Positions 31,402 through 41,447 of a stretch of 64,000 nucleotides of DNA are shown one piece after another. The stretch is from assembly GCA_004346725.1 (NCBI GenBank), contig SMDE01000002.1, forward strand, positions 386,886 to 450,885, in the 5' to 3' direction. The DNA comes from Phytobacter diazotrophicus. GTDB taxonomy: Bacteria > Pseudomonadota > Gammaproteobacteria > Enterobacterales > Enterobacteriaceae. Every line of letters starts with the position of its first letter. The stretch's first letter is position 1. The position numbers were made by a program, and so were the translations under genes. Below the pieces are notes generated by a model that was not told the origin of the DNA, made no database searches, and saw only the letters and a program-made list of their open reading frames with translations.

Positions 31402-32271
31402 TCAGAAGGGTTCCCAGGTTGCGAACAGGCTGACCGCCGCCAGCACTAGCGCGCCCAGGACCACTTCGGTCCATGTCATCCAAATCAGGAAATGTCGTGC
31501 CTGCGAGTTTTTCAGGCCTAAGCGTGGCACCAGAACATACCTGTTCGCTAACGCTATTGCCACCATTAGCGCCACCAGCGCACATTTGATCAAGAGCATG
31601 CGACCATAGTTTGTCTGTGTGGACCACATGCCGCCCTGAATCAACAGGGTATTGATAATACCTGTGGCAAGCACACCTGCGACAGCGACATGGCCATAGC
31701 GTGAAAAACGCATCATCGCCATAACAGCATGATCTCGCCTGCGGGCCTGGCTCAACCGCATACAAAATATCACTGGCAATAATCCGCCAAACCAGGCCGC
31801 GGCACACAGCAAATGAAAAGCGTGGTTTGTACGTTGTAATATGCCCGCCATGCCATCGTGCATGGCGGCATGACCAACGCCGGCCATCAGGATCAGTTGC
31901 GCGCCTGCCAGCAACATCAACCGTCCCTGCTGTTGTGGTTGCAGGTAACCGACAAGCATCGTCATAACGGCAATGATAATCTGCCATAGCCAGATACTGC
32001 CAAACTGTGTGCCGGTAAGCAGCAGCCAGATTTGCGGACTGAAAACATCTGTCCAGCCATCACCCATGATCCCGCCCTGTAGGGCAAACATGAAGACGGC
32101 ACTCAACATGCTCATGCCAAGGCAGATACGCGTTAATAGTGTAAAACGCGTTACCATAACAGGTTGCAGATGGCGAGGCGCCAGCCGACTAATAAAGAGC
32201 GCGCAGCCGAAAAGCAGCATCACGGCGGCAAAATGGATGCCGCGCAACCCAATATAGCCAGCCGTTAGCAT
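31402..32271 (-). CDS. copD: CopD-family inner-membrane copper protein
   Basis: A 289-residue protein with eight predicted transmembrane helices, the pattern of YebZ/CopD. Recognisable stretches are [33 protein letters not shown] and [19 protein letters not shown], with conserved His that could bind copper or haem. It lies two bases after copC and is probably co-translated. The pair is thought to take copper from the periplasm into the cytoplasm or handle it in the periplasm. Confidence 0.94.
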   Translation of the reverse strand: MLTAGYIGLRGIHFAAVMLLFGCALFISRLAPRHLQPVMVTRFTLLTRICLGMSMLSAVFMFALQGGIMGDGWTDVFSPQIWLLLTGTQFGSIWLWQIIIAVMTMLVGYLQPQQQGRLMLLAGAQLILMAGVGHAAMHDGMAGILQRTNHAFHLLCAAAWFGGLLPVIFCMRLSQARRRDHAVMAMMRFSRYGHVAVAGVLATGIINTLLIQGGMWSTQTNYGRMLLIKCALVALMVAIALANRYVLVPRLGLKNSQARHFLIWMTWTEVVLGALVLAAVSLFATWEPF

Positions 32272-32272
32272 G

Positions 32273-32647
32273 TTATTTCACTGAAAAAGTATAGGTACCG
32301 TGGGTTTTGTGGCCATCGACCGAGACGACGTGCCAGTCAACGGTATAATTGCCCGGTTGCAGCGCCTGTTCTAGCGGAACGATCATTTGGGTCTTGTCCT
32401 GTTCGTTACGTTTGACCGCACCTGTCTTGATGCTCTGTTGCTGCGCCCCCGTCAGGGTGACACCGCTAAATTTGGGTTCAATGCCCTCTGAGAAATTGAG
32501 GGTTAATGCCTGCGGGGCGGCCGTTACCTCGGCATTTGCTGCCGGGTACTGGTTTTTCAGATGAGCATGTGCGAAAACGGCAGGCGTAGTGGCGAGAGCC
32601 GCAGCAAAAACCAGCGCGCGTGTCAGGTGGGATGCGGTGAATAACAT
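32273..32647 (-). CDS. copC: CopC-family periplasmic copper-binding protein
   Basis: A 124-residue protein with a signal peptide (ALVFAAALATTPAVFAHAHL; cleavage before HAHL). The mature N-terminal His, with His in VDWHVVSVDGHKTHGTY, forms the copper site of the family (cupredoxin-like fold). ATG 32647 has an AAGGAA site eight bases upstream and is preferred over ATG 32656. It forms an operon with copD and yebY. Confidence 0.94.
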   Translation of the reverse strand: MLFTASHLTRALVFAAALATTPAVFAHAHLKNQYPAANAEVTAAPQALTLNFSEGIEPKFSGVTLTGAQQQSIKTGAVKRNEQDKTQMIVPLEQALQPGNYTVDWHVVSVDGHKTHGTYTFSVK

Positions 32648-32784
32648 GTCTGGCATTCCTTTTTGTTATGTTTAAAGCGACGAGAATAACTCTGTATAAT
32701 GGTCTCGTCGAGTATCATCATCGGCAGACTTGTCTTTCTGCAACAGGCTTAGTAACTTTTGCGGCATAAACCCAGGAGAAACGC

Positions 32785-33015
32785 ATGAATACCAATCTGG
32801 CCCGTCTTTCACAGGAAGAGATGGACAAAGTCAACGTCGATTTGGCGGCGGCCGGTGTAGCTTTTAAAGAGCGCTATAACATGCCAGTTGTCGCTGAGGT
32901 GGTGGAACGCGAACAGCCAGAACACCTGCGCAACTGGTTTCGTGAACGGCTTATTGCTCACCGCCTGGCGTCCGTCAATCTGTCTCGTCTGCCTTACGAG
33001 CCGAAAAGCAAATGA
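32785..33015 (+). CDS. holE: DNA polymerase III theta subunit
   Basis: A 76-residue protein matching Hol[21 protein letters not shown] and [20 protein letters not shown]. Theta binds the epsilon proofreading subunit in the polymerase core and stabilises it. The gene overlaps exoX by 4 bp. A GGAGAAA site precedes the ATG. Confidence 0.97.
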   Translation: MNTNLARLSQEEMDKVNVDLAAAGVAFKERYNMPVVAEVVEREQPEHLRNWFRERLIAHRLASVNLSRLPYEPKSK

Positions 33016-33689
33016 CCGCCGAAACCGTACTGCGCGTCATCGATACCGAAACTTGCGATTTGCAGGGTGGGGTTGTCGAGATTGCGTCCGTGGATGTGGT
33101 GAACGGGCAGATTATTAATCCAATGAGCCATCTCGTGCGCCCGGATCGCCCTATCAGTCCGCAGGCGATGGCTATCCATCGGATAACCGAATCCATGGTC
33201 GCGAATCAACCGTGGATTGAAGAGATTATTCCCCACTACTACGGCAGTCACTGGTATGTCGCCCATAATGCGAGCTTCGACAGGCGCGTCTTACCCGAAA
33301 TGCCCGGTGAATGGATTTGTACCATGAAGCTGGCGCGTCGGCTCTGGCCCGGCATTAAATACAGCAATATGGCTTTGTATAAATCACGCAAACTTAGCGT
33401 GCAGACACCTGCCGGATTGCATCATCACCGTGCGCTTTATGATTGCTATATCACCGCGGCCCTGCTGATTGACATTATCAACACATCAGGCTGGACTCCG
33501 GACCAAATGGCAACGGTTACCGGCAGACCCGCTCTGCTGACAACCTTCACCTTCGGTAAATATCGGGGTAAAGTCGTTGCCGAAGTCGCAGAGCGCGACC
33601 CCGGTTACCTGCGCTGGTTGTTCAACAATCTGGACCGAATGAGTCCGGAACTACGGCTGACGTTAAAGCATTATCTCGACGATAATTAA
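33012..33689 (+). CDS. exoX: Exodeoxyribonuclease X
   Basis: A 225-residue DnaQ-type 3'-5' exonuclease, five residues longer than E. coli ExoX. The DEDD motifs are [32 protein letters not shown] and [12 protein letters not shown], and the C-terminal [20 protein letters not shown] is typical. It degrades single-stranded DNA ends in mismatch repair and recombination. ATG overlaps the holE stop. The 3' end is convergent with and overlaps ptrB by four bases. Confidence 0.96.
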   Translation: MTAETVLRVIDTETCDLQGGVVEIASVDVVNGQIINPMSHLVRPDRPISPQAMAIHRITESMVANQPWIEEIIPHYYGSHWYVAHNASFDRRVLPEMPGEWICTMKLARRLWPGIKYSNMALYKSRKLSVQTPAGLHHHRALYDCYITAALLIDIINTSGWTPDQMATVTGRPALLTTFTFGKYRGKVVAEVAERDPGYLRWLFNNLDRMSPELRLTLKHYLDDN

Positions 33690-35746
33690 TCCGCTTTTTT
33701 GCCCGGGAGCGTGCCTTGCGCCAGCGCGACCAGGAAAGCGAACTCCAGCGCCACGCCCTCGTAGGATTTGAAACGGCCTGATTTGCCGCCGTGACCGGAA
33801 TCCATATCGGTACAAAGCAGTAGCAGATTATTGTCCGTTTTAAATTCTCGCAGTTTCGCGACCCATTTGGCAGGTTCCCAGTATTGCACCTGAGAGTCAT
33901 GCAGCCCCGTGGTAACCAGCATATGGGGATAGTCATGGGCGCCGACATTATCGTACGGACTATAGCGTTTGATGTAGTGATAGTAGGTCTCATCCTGCGG
34001 GTTCCCCCACTCTTCAAACTCACCGGTGGTCAGAGGGATGGATTCATCCAGCATCGTAGTGAGCGTATCCACAAACGGTACCTGAGCAATGACGCCGTGA
34101 AACAGTGACGGACGCTCATTGATGACGGCCCCCATCAACAACCCCCCTGCACTGCCGCCCATGGCGTAGCAGAAAAGCGGAGAGCCGTACTCCAGTGCTA
34201 ACAGCCCATCCGTGACATCGATAAAATCGTTGAAAGTATTTCTTTTGTTCAGGAATTTACCGTCCTCATACCACTGCTGCCCCAGTTCCCCGCCGCCACG
34301 AATGTGGGCAATGGCATAGACAAAACCACGATCGAGCAAACTTAACCGGCTACTGCTGAAATCGGCATCCATGCTGGCGCCGTAGGATCCGTAGCCATAG
34401 ACCAATAACGGATTTTCCCCTTTACGGAAGTGCTTATGGTTGTAGACCAGCGATACCGGCACTTCCACGCCATCCCGCGCGCGGATCCACAGATGCTCGC
34501 TACGATAGTCACTGGCATCAAACCCGGCCACTTCCGTCTGTTTGATCACCCGGCGTTCGCCGGTATCCATGTCGAGTTCAAACAAGGTATCGGGCGTCGT
34601 CATGGACGAATAGCCATAGCGCAGCCGCGAGGTCTCCGGCTCCGGGTTATAAGCAAGCCAGGTAACATATGCCGGATCGTCAAACGCGATTCCGGTGACT
34701 TCTCGCGTCTTGCGGTTGATCTGCCGCAGACTGGTGAGACCACGCTGTCTTTCCTCAACCACCAGCCAGTCGGTAAACAGGGTGAATCCTTCCAGCATGA
34801 CATTATCTCTGGCAGGAATCAGTACCTCCCAGCGTCTTTCATCGCGCACTTTGGTGCGATACAAGCCGAAATTTTTGCCATCGCGGTTTGAACGCAAATA
34901 GAACGAGTGCTGAAAATGATCGAGGCTGTAATCGTGATCCTTACGACGCGGTAAAAAACAGAGCGGCTGTGCATCCGGCAATTCAGCATCCAGCAGCAAT
35001 ACCTCACTGGTCGTCGCACTCGCAAGATGAATAATGATGTAGTGTTGGGAGCTGGTTTTGCTCAGGCTGACGTAAAAAGTATCGTCCGCCTCTTCGTAAA
35101 TCAGTTCATCTTGCGTTGAGGGCGTTCCGACGGTGTGACGCCAGACCTGGTAAGGCAACAAAGTCGTGGCATGCTTACGCACATAATAAAGGGTCTCTGA
35201 ATCGTTAACCCAGACACACCCCGGTGAGACATTGTCGAGCATCTCCGGATACCAGTTGCCGGTTTCCAGATTACGAAAGCGTACTCCGTACTGGCGGCGC
35301 GACAGGTAATCCTCGGAAATGGCCATAAGCGTATTATCCGGCGAGATGGCAATCCCACCGAGGGTATAAAATTCGCTATGCGAAGCGCGCTGATTCGCGT
35401 CCAGCAGCACCTGCCACTCATCCCATTCAGCAGACAGCGCAGACTGGCGTTGGTAAATGGGATACTCACACCCCGGCTCAAAGATGTGGCGATAGCGATA
35501 GCCATTCTTAACATAGGGCGCTGAAACCTCGCGCTGCGGAATACGCGAAATGATCTCTTCCAGCAGACTATCCTGTAGCGCCTGCTGGGAAGCCATAATG
35601 CAGCGGCCGTACTCATTTTCAGCTTGCAAGTACTTGAGTACATCTGGCTGCGAACGGGTGTCGTCGCGCAGCCAGTAATAGTTGTCCAGACGTGTATCGC
35701 CATGAACTGTCATGGCGTGGGGGATTTGTTTAGCTTTCGGCGGCAT
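33686..35746 (-). CDS. ptrB: Oligopeptidase B
   Basis: A 686-residue serine peptidase of the prolyl oligopeptidase family that cleaves small peptides after Lys or Arg in the cytoplasm. The N-terminal two thirds form a seven-bladed propeller. The catalytic Ser is in [13 protein letters not shown], followed by Asp and His in the C-terminal alpha/beta hydrolase domain (SGHGGKSGR near residue 650). Length equals E. coli PtrB. Confidence 0.97.
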   Translation of the reverse strand: MPPKAKQIPHAMTVHGDTRLDNYYWLRDDTRSQPDVLKYLQAENEYGRCIMASQQALQDSLLEEIISRIPQREVSAPYVKNGYRYRHIFEPGCEYPIYQRQSALSAEWDEWQVLLDANQRASHSEFYTLGGIAISPDNTLMAISEDYLSRRQYGVRFRNLETGNWYPEMLDNVSPGCVWVNDSETLYYVRKHATTLLPYQVWRHTVGTPSTQDELIYEEADDTFYVSLSKTSSQHYIIIHLASATTSEVLLLDAELPDAQPLCFLPRRKDHDYSLDHFQHSFYLRSNRDGKNFGLYRTKVRDERRWEVLIPARDNVMLEGFTLFTDWLVVEERQRGLTSLRQINRKTREVTGIAFDDPAYVTWLAYNPEPETSRLRYGYSSMTTPDTLFELDMDTGERRVIKQTEVAGFDASDYRSEHLWIRARDGVEVPVSLVYNHKHFRKGENPLLVYGYGSYGASMDADFSSSRLSLLDRGFVYAIAHIRGGGELGQQWYEDGKFLNKRNTFNDFIDVTDGLLALEYGSPLFCYAMGGSAGGLLMGAVINERPSLFHGVIAQVPFVDTLTTMLDESIPLTTGEFEEWGNPQDETYYHYIKRYSPYDNVGAHDYPHMLVTTGLHDSQVQYWEPAKWVAKLREFKTDNNLLLLCTDMDSGHGGKSGRFKSYEGVALEFAFLVALAQGTLPGKKAD

Positions 35747-35824
35747 AGCTCTGTTCTTATTTGTTTAACACACTATAAGGTTGGCAAAAGCCGCGCGTGA
35801 TGCAAGCGAAACGAGAAAGTAGCG

Positions 35825-36484
35825 TTAGTCGATGAGCCCCTTTTTTTGTTGTCGAAGGTCTTCTTCGATACCGTCCCGAACCTCCTGCGGGATCTTAAGC
35901 GCATCACCTAAAGCGGCCAGATAGCTGCGCTCCATAAAGTGGTCGATATCTATCGCAGCACAGCTCAGGAAGTACACTTCCAGCGCCTCTTCCTCATTTT
36001 TGATGCCGGATGCAAGACGGTGCGGATCCAGCGGTAGTTCGATCGCTTTCGCAATCAGCGCTCTCCCCTGTTCTTCAATACCGGCCTCGTTCAGTTGTTG
36101 TTCGATAGCGGCACGTTCTCTGCCATCAATATGTCCATCGCTCTTCGCGGCAAACACCAGGGCCAGAATAAGGCGTTCCGTGCGCGCATCAATAGACGAA
36201 CTCTGTTGACCAAACTGCGCTTCCCCCTGATGGGCAGCACGCACTTTGTCTTTGTATTTATTCCACAGCACGCTGCCCGCCACGGCCCCGCCACCAACAA
36301 GCAGCGCACTGGTACCGTATTTGGTCAGTAATTTGCGAGAGGATTTGCTGGCGACCAGCAAACCAGCAAGCCCACCTAAGGCACCGGGCACAAGTAATTT
36401 GCCGAGATCCTGCCCGCCGGAGGATGACGATGACTGGCCTTGTTGGCCAAGAAGAGACTGTAATTGGTTTAACCAGTTTGCCAT
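35825..36484 (-). CDS. yebE: YebE, DUF533 inner-membrane protein
   Basis: A 219-residue protein: [20 protein letters not shown] at the start, a Gly/Ser-rich linker, a transmembrane segment ([16 protein letters not shown]), a second around [14 protein letters not shown], and a cytoplasmic tellurite-resistance-like helical domain ([20 protein letters not shown]). ATG 36484 has a GGGGAATC site; the frame's earlier ATG is rejected. In E. coli it is under Cpx control. Function is unknown. Confidence 0.93.
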   Translation of the reverse strand: MANWLNQLQSLLGQQGQSSSSSGGQDLGKLLVPGALGGLAGLLVASKSSRKLLTKYGTSALLVGGGAVAGSVLWNKYKDKVRAAHQGEAQFGQQSSSIDARTERLILALVFAAKSDGHIDGRERAAIEQQLNEAGIEEQGRALIAKAIELPLDPHRLASGIKNEEEALEVYFLSCAAIDIDHFMERSYLAALGDALKIPQEVRDGIEEDLRQQKKGLID

Positions 36485-36580
36485 GATTCCCCTCACTTAA
36501 TCGTTTCGTAAACGAGAAGCCTAAGCGAGGGGGTGTCAGGAAATGTCTAAAACAGCAAAAGATGAGAAAAGGTCGCAGCC

Positions 36581-36928
36581 TTAACGAGGCTGATACTCCG
36601 CTTTTCCTGCTTTACAATCGATTTTGACGAGATAGTGAATGTCTGTACTCTTGCCGCGAACCGTCAAGGGAACATCCCATTGATCGTTCTTACCCCGTAT
36701 GTCTTTCGGAGTAACCCAGGCAACGGGATCCGCCTGTCCAAGTTTTTTTTGGTCATCAGCCCAGCGTACGATGCGGTTTTGCAAATAATCGCGTTTGACG
36801 CTCGCAGCAATCCCCTCGGCGTTCATACCTTCGCAAGAGGGAAATTTCACCGATTTGGCAGTAGCAGCCGACGCGACTACGCTGCCCGCCAGTAATATTG
36901 TACCCAGCAACACTCCTGCTATTTTCAT
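36581..36928 (-). CDS. yebF: YebF, secreted colicin-M-immunity-like fold protein
   Basis: A 115-residue protein with a signal peptide ([20 protein letters not shown]) and the mature signature [20 protein letters not shown] and [11 protein letters not shown]. Two cysteines form the disulphide of the family. E. coli YebF is exported to the medium through OmpF/OmpC. ATG 36928 is preferred to the upstream ATG because of a GGAGAAAAGC site. It lies downstream of yebG on the same strand. Confidence 0.92.
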   Translation of the reverse strand: MKIAGVLLGTILLAGSVVASAATAKSVKFPSCEGMNAEGIAASVKRDYLQNRIVRWADDQKKLGQADPVAWVTPKDIRGKNDQWDVPLTVRGKSTDIHYLVKIDCKAGKAEYQPR

Positions 36929-36993
36929 GCTTTTCTCCTGTGCATAGAGCCCAATCAAAGCATGGTACAAATTACTGGCAGTGCAAGCCGGGA

Positions 36994-37335
36994 TCAGGCG
37001 GCAGAACGTTTCGCTTTTGACTTAATATCAACCGCGTCTGATGACTCAATTTCTGCGTCATCCTGAGCCACTGCTGGTGCACTCTCCTGGGTATCCGCAC
37101 CCGGTAACTTACCGGACTTGAGGATATGGCTGAGCACATCTTTTTGTTCAGCCAGCCAGAGCGCCATTTGATCGCGCTGGCCTTCTTCAAGCGTCACTGG
37201 CGCTTCGCCCAGCCAGCCTTCAAGTACCTCGGCCAGGTCGAGCATTTTATCGTAAGCGTCAGCTTCCTTTTTGCTGGCAAAAGACATTTTTTCCTCACCT
37301 TCACGAATCACAACATACTTGACTTCAACCGCCAT
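36994..37335 (-). CDS. yebG: YebG, SOS-induced protein
   Basis: A 113-residue protein with the conserved N-terminus [20 protein letters not shown] and a helical core ([20 protein letters not shown]); the C-terminal tail is long and acidic/Lys-rich. It is a known LexA regulon member of unknown function, and a perfect LexA box lies 18 bp upstream. Confidence 0.94.
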   Translation of the reverse strand: MAVEVKYVVIREGEEKMSFASKKEADAYDKMLDLAEVLEGWLGEAPVTLEEGQRDQMALWLAEQKDVLSHILKSGKLPGADTQESAPAVAQDDAEIESSDAVDIKSKAKRSAA

Positions 37336-37352
37336 GATGCAGCCCCTTTTAA

Positions 37353-37368
37353 CTGTATTTATATACAG
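37353..37368. promoter_or_regulatory. LexA operator of yebG
   Basis: CTGTATTTATATACAG, a 16-bp palindrome matching the SOS consensus, just upstream of yebG. Confidence 0.95.
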
Positions 37369-37412
37369 TATATTACTGCGTCATTTATCAGAGCGCAAGT
37401 CGTAAAAGACAG

Positions 37413-37428
37413 ACGCAAACGTTTTCGT
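37413..37428. promoter_or_regulatory. PurR operator of purT
   Basis: ACGCAAACGTTTTCGT matches the E. coli PurR box (ACGCAAACGTTTNCGT) and lies about 40 bp ahead of the purT ATG, so purines should repress purT. Confidence 0.93.
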
Positions 37429-37468
37429 ATATACTGCCGCCAGATTTTTTTAAGAAGGTCGACTTACT

Positions 37469-38647
37469 ATGACTCTATTAGGTACTGCGCTGCGTCCGGC
37501 GGCGACTCGCGTAATGTTATTGGGTTCAGGGGAATTAGGCAAAGAAGTGGCGATTGAATGCCAGCGTCTGGGCATTGAAGTCATTGCTGTAGACCGTTAT
37601 GCCGACGCGCCCGCAATGCATGTGGCCCACCGCTCGCATGTTATTAATATGCTTGATGGCGAGGCGTTAAAAGCGCTGGTCGCGCAGGAAAAACCGCATT
37701 TTATCGTGCCAGAAATCGAAGCGATTGCCACCGACACACTGCTGGAGCTGGAAGCTCAGGGGCAGCATGTCGTGCCCTGTGCACGGGCAACCAAATTAAC
37801 CATGAACCGTGAAGGTATCCGTCGTCTGGCAGCCGAAGAACTTGCCCTTCCTACATCAAGCTACCGCTTTGCCGACAGTGAAGAGGCGTTCCGTCAGGCC
37901 GTTGATGAGATCGGCCTGCCCTGTATCGTCAAACCCGTCATGAGTTCTTCCGGTAAGGGCCAGAGTTTCATTCGCAGCGCCGAGCAACTGGCGAAAGCCT
38001 GGGCATATGCGCAACAAGGCGGGCGCGCGGGTGCCGGTCGCGTTATCGTTGAAGGGGTGGTGAATTTTGATTTTGAAATCACCCTGTTGACCATTAGCGC
38101 CTCAGATGGCGTGCATTTCTGTGCGCCAGTCGGTCATCGTCAGGAAGATGGCGACTATCGTGAATCCTGGCAGCCACAATCAATGACCGACCTTGCGCTG
38201 GAACGTGCAAAAGAGATCGCCAGTAAAGTAGTGCTGGCGCTCGGGGGCTATGGGCTGTTTGGTGTCGAATTATTCGTCTGCGGCGATGAAGTGGTCTTTA
38301 GCGAAGTCTCTCCACGCCCGCACGATACAGGCATGGTCACGCTGATTTCTCAGGATGTTTCAGAATTCGCCCTGCATGTTCGCGCCTTCCTTGGTCTGCC
38401 CATTGGGCAAATCCGCCAGTACGGGCCATCGGCATCGGCGGTGATCTTACCGGAGCTGAAAAGCCAGAACGTCACGTTTGATAACGTGCAAAATGCCGTT
38501 GGTGCCGGCCTGCAGGTCCGTCTGTTTGGCAAGCCCGAAATCGACGGCACGCGTCGTTTAGGTGTTGCGCTGGCAACGGCAGATAGCGTTGAAGAAGCTG
38601 TTGAACGCGCAAAAGCCGCGGCAGCAGCGGTGAAAGTTACGGGTTAA
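37469..38647 (+). CDS. purT: Formate-dependent phosphoribosylglycinamide formyltransferase 2
   Basis: A 392-residue ATP-grasp enzyme that makes formyl-GAR from GAR, formate and ATP in purine synthesis. [20 protein letters not shown] is the N-terminal nucleotide-binding-like fold. The ATP-grasp part has [12 protein letters not shown] and the metal-binding [20 protein letters not shown]. Length matches E. coli PurT. The start has a GAAGG site, and a PurR box lies upstream. A hairpin follows the stop (38655-38686). Confidence 0.97.
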   Translation: MTLLGTALRPAATRVMLLGSGELGKEVAIECQRLGIEVIAVDRYADAPAMHVAHRSHVINMLDGEALKALVAQEKPHFIVPEIEAIATDTLLELEAQGQHVVPCARATKLTMNREGIRRLAAEELALPTSSYRFADSEEAFRQAVDEIGLPCIVKPVMSSSGKGQSFIRSAEQLAKAWAYAQQGGRAGAGRVIVEGVVNFDFEITLLTISASDGVHFCAPVGHRQEDGDYRESWQPQSMTDLALERAKEIASKVVLALGGYGLFGVELFVCGDEVVFSEVSPRPHDTGMVTLISQDVSEFALHVRAFLGLPIGQIRQYGPSASAVILPELKSQNVTFDNVQNAVGAGLQVRLFGKPEIDGTRRLGVALATADSVEEAVERAKAAAAAVKVTG

Positions 38648-38654
38648 ACCCGAC

Positions 38655-38686
38655 GGCAGTCCCCGGTATTGCTTCGCTTACCGGGG
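38655..38686 (+). terminator. Hairpin after purT
   Basis: The stem AGYCCCGGTA/TACCGGGGCT-like repeat around 38657-38686 lies directly after purT. There is no strong T run, so termination strength is uncertain. Confidence 0.5.
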
Positions 38687-38695
38687 CTATGGTGT

Positions 38696-39838
38696 TCATT
38701 TATATTCGATCAGATAGGTCAGTTTCCCATCGGCCCGGCCTGGCGTCACGGCTGCTCCGGTTTTGATATAGCGGGCATACAGTGGAATGGTCATGGTGGC
38801 ATCGGTGCCTGATACCAGGGTTCCGGTTGTCGGCTGCGAGAACGTCATTGGCTGCAGCGTCGTGTTTGAACTCGAAAGCTGAATCCCTATACCCGTGGCA
38901 CTGTTTGAGTCACTGCTGATTGCCATAATCCCGTTTGCGTCATCAATGACGCTGGTGGCGGGGGTAAGGCTCAGGCTCCAGATGGCGTTAGCTGTGATGG
39001 GGCCCCTGATTGTTTTACTGCCACTGCTACTGTTATTCTCTATGAAATGACCGTAAGACTGTGCCCCACCGTAATTGCAGTTGAGCAGATCAATAGATGC
39101 TTTCACCCACGGGGTTGCCGTATTCGCAGCAGTAAATTCTGACGCTTTATATTTGCCGAGATCCACCGTTTTACTGGCTTCTGCAAGTGTGCATGTCGCC
39201 TGGGTAAAGGTAAGCCTGCCGGTAAGGCTGGGGCGGAAAACCGGAACGTCGCTGCCAGGTGAATTATTCCCTCCCACCACGGCTTCCACTTTAGGCAAGG
39301 TGGACAGGTCAATAAAACTGTCCGTGATTTCGCCCGTTTTGATGAGTATAAATCTGAGATTACCGTTTGATGTATAGGTATTGCAGGAATAGTCAGACTT
39401 GGTATAGCAAGTCCCAAAACTATATCTTTTATCTCCCATTGCCCGACTATTGTTCAGAACTACCATACCAATACCCGCAATACCGGTCTGATAGACAGTT
39501 CCCAGACTACTCCCCTGCCATGATGACAGCGCAGGCGTGATGCCGCCGACAAATCGTCCCATCACATAATAATTAGCGTCTGTAGAATTATTATTACAAT
39601 TGGCTCTGTAATAGATATAGGTGTCATTCCGCGCGTGGACTCTGTAAAGTTCGGTCCCCACTGCAATATCTTTCGGCATCCGCAGTGTTGAGCTTAATTT
39701 TATATTGCTGGTGATAACCTTGCCGGCTGGCTGATCGCCCGGTGAATAAGAGACTAATGTACACCATGCCTGCGCAGAGAATGAAAATAACAGCGCGCTT
39801 AATATAACTATTATTGAAAGCAGACGTTCCCTGATCAT
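38696..39838 (-). CDS. Fimbrial tip adhesin/pilin-like protein
   Basis: A 380-residue exported protein: signal peptide LLSIIVILSALLFSFSAQAW, then a Cys-containing N-terminal domain (candidate receptor-binding part, Cys in WCTLVSYSPGD and CYTKSDYSC), and from about residue 205 a pilin domain (LTFTQATCTLAEASKTVDLG; C-terminal GKLTYLIEYK ends in a strand like donor-strand pilins). This two-domain layout matches FimH-type adhesins. ATG 39838 has a GAAGGAG site. The chaperone gene is directly upstream, but no usher or major pilin gene is adjacent. Confidence 0.82.
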   Translation of the reverse strand: MIRERLLSIIVILSALLFSFSAQAWCTLVSYSPGDQPAGKVITSNIKLSSTLRMPKDIAVGTELYRVHARNDTYIYYRANCNNNSTDANYYVMGRFVGGITPALSSWQGSSLGTVYQTGIAGIGMVVLNNSRAMGDKRYSFGTCYTKSDYSCNTYTSNGNLRFILIKTGEITDSFIDLSTLPKVEAVVGGNNSPGSDVPVFRPSLTGRLTFTQATCTLAEASKTVDLGKYKASEFTAANTATPWVKASIDLLNCNYGGAQSYGHFIENNSSSGSKTIRGPITANAIWSLSLTPATSVIDDANGIMAISSDSNSATGIGIQLSSSNTTLQPMTFSQPTTGTLVSGTDATMTIPLYARYIKTGAAVTPGRADGKLTYLIEYK

Positions 39839-39853
39839 TATATACTCCTTCAA

Positions 39854-40540
39854 TTATTTAATAACGACGTCATATATCTTCGTCATGCCGTTATCATCTA
39901 TCCATGTCACCTGTGCTGGCGTACCGCTCTTCACAGGCAATGGAAAATTACGCGATTCACCGGGCGCAACCATATCAACCGGCCAGTTTCCGCTTTTTGT
40001 TGCCACTGACACCAGCGACACATACCGGGCGCCGGAGTTGCTAACCGTTACACCCTGCTTCGAGCTGTGCCAGCTCAACGCCTGCACCGCCGTTTCCGGG
40101 TTGCCGCGCAATCCCTCCGGGCGATAGAACAATTTCACCCGCGTGTGTAACGCCACCTGCAGGCGGTTTACCCCCTCACCTGCCGGGAGTTTCATGGGTA
40201 CATCCAGCACGTTGAGCCAGAAAAGAGATTCACGATCGCGCGGTAGCGCCGAGCTGTTAACCACATGAAGGCGCAAAGTCTGGTGACTTTCAGCATCGAC
40301 ACGAGTAATAGGAGGAATGATGATGAAGGGCGTGTCATTAGATGCGGGAGAGCTGGCCTTATTACCCGTATCAAGCCAGCTTTGTACCAGGACCGGTTTA
40401 TTACTGCGGTTGGTAATGGGGATGGTGACTTCACGCATCCCTGCGTTATAAATCACTCGCGTAATATCCATGACAATACTTGCAGATACGTTGGTCGACA
40501 GCATCATCAATATGCTGATACAAAAAATATTCCGAAACAT
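39854..40540 (-). CDS. Periplasmic fimbrial chaperone
   Basis: A 228-residue PapD-type chaperone: signal peptide around ISILMMLSTNVSAS, the G1 strand region NRLQVALHTRVKLFYRPEGL with the conserved Lys-Phe-Tyr-Arg-Pro, and MREVTIPITNRSNKPVLVQS at the start of the first immunoglobulin domain. It folds pilus subunits by donor-strand complementation. ATG 40540 has an AGGAGC/AAAGG site. It is 15 bp ahead of the adhesin gene. No usher is visible in the window, so subunits would have to use another system or the locus is a remnant. Confidence 0.92.
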   Translation of the reverse strand: MFRNIFCISILMMLSTNVSASIVMDITRVIYNAGMREVTIPITNRSNKPVLVQSWLDTGNKASSPASNDTPFIIIPPITRVDAESHQTLRLHVVNSSALPRDRESLFWLNVLDVPMKLPAGEGVNRLQVALHTRVKLFYRPEGLRGNPETAVQALSWHSSKQGVTVSNSGARYVSLVSVATKSGNWPVDMVAPGESRNFPLPVKSGTPAQVTWIDDNGMTKIYDVVIK

Positions 40541-40689
40541 TCCTTTGCTCCTGATAAAATGCAAACGTCTTTGATCACGTAAAACCCGTAAAACGGCTGA
40601 CGATGCACAGAAGCGGAGTTTAAAGCTGCAATTTTGATAATTAAATATCTTATTGAAGAGACGCTTTTACACTGGTGAAAAAAGAATAT

Positions 40690-40729
40690 AAAAAAGCCCG
40701 GTCGCAGTAACGCTTACCGGGCTTTTCAA
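40690..40729 (-). terminator. Terminator after eda
   Basis: The stem AGCCCGGT/ACCGGGCT with flanking A and T runs lies between eda and the fimbrial chaperone promoter region and can stop transcription in both directions. Confidence 0.88.
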
Positions 40730-40769
40730 TTTTATGAGCAGTCAATAATACGCCGCCCACTGAAACAGA

Positions 40770-41408
40770 TTACTTCGCGCCTTCTACCGCTTCGCGAGCC
40801 AGTTTCGTAATGCGATCATAATCGCCTGCTTCCAGCGCGTCGGCCGGAACCAGCCAGGAGCCACCGATACACAGCACGCTTTTCAGCGCCAGGTAGTCGC
40901 GGTAGTTCGCCGGAGAGATACCGCCAGTCGGGCAGAAACGCACCTGTGAGAACGGACCTGCAATGGCCTGCAGCGCTTTGGTGCCGCCGTTTGCTTCCGC
41001 CGGGAAGAATTTGAACTCTTTCAGACCGTAGTCCATGCCCAGCATCAGTTCTGAAACTGTGCTGATGCCCGGAATCAACGGGATAGTGCCTTCGGTGGCG
41101 GCTTTCAGCAGCGGCTCAGTCAGACCCGGGCTAATCGCGAACTGCGCACCCGCTTCTGTCACTTCTTTCAGTTGCTGCGGGTTAAGGACGGTACCAGCAC
41201 CGATGATGGCGTCCGGCACTTCTTTTGCAATCGCGCGAATCGCATCGATGGCACAGGCAGTACGCAGTGTCACTTCAAGAACGCGCACGCCGCCTGCAAC
41301 CAGAGCTTTCGCCATTGGGACAGCGTGCTCCAGTTTGTTGACAACGATAACCGGCACTACCGGGCCAGTTTTCAGGATTGCTTCTGCACTCGTTTTCCAA
41401 TTTTTCAT
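40770..41408 (-). CDS. eda: KDPG/KHG aldolase
   Basis: A 212-residue class I aldolase that splits 2-keto-3-deoxy-6-phosphogluconate to pyruvate and glyceraldehyde-3-phosphate. The Schiff-base Lys is in [14 protein letters not shown], the catalytic Glu in VLEVTLRT, and phosphate is bound by [15 protein letters not shown]. It lies 39 bp downstream of edd, forming the Entner-Doudoroff pair. Confidence 0.97.
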   Translation of the reverse strand: MKNWKTSAEAILKTGPVVPVIVVNKLEHAVPMAKALVAGGVRVLEVTLRTACAIDAIRAIAKEVPDAIIGAGTVLNPQQLKEVTEAGAQFAISPGLTEPLLKAATEGTIPLIPGISTVSELMLGMDYGLKEFKFFPAEANGGTKALQAIAGPFSQVRFCPTGGISPANYRDYLALKSVLCIGGSWLVPADALEAGDYDRITKLAREAVEGAK

Positions 41409-41447
41409 CAGAATTATTCTCTCGCCTGAACTAAAAATCTTGTCGTT

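Noticed and set aside
31046..31987. A 313-codon frame that includes yebY at its 3' end
   Set aside because: The first 200 codons overlap copD on the same strand and read as low-quality sequence. The real yebY with its signal peptide starts at 31387 or 31384.
37126..37557. A 143-codon + frame opposite yebG and into purT
   Set aside because: It is antisense to two well-supported genes and covers their operators. Composition is typical of a shadow frame.
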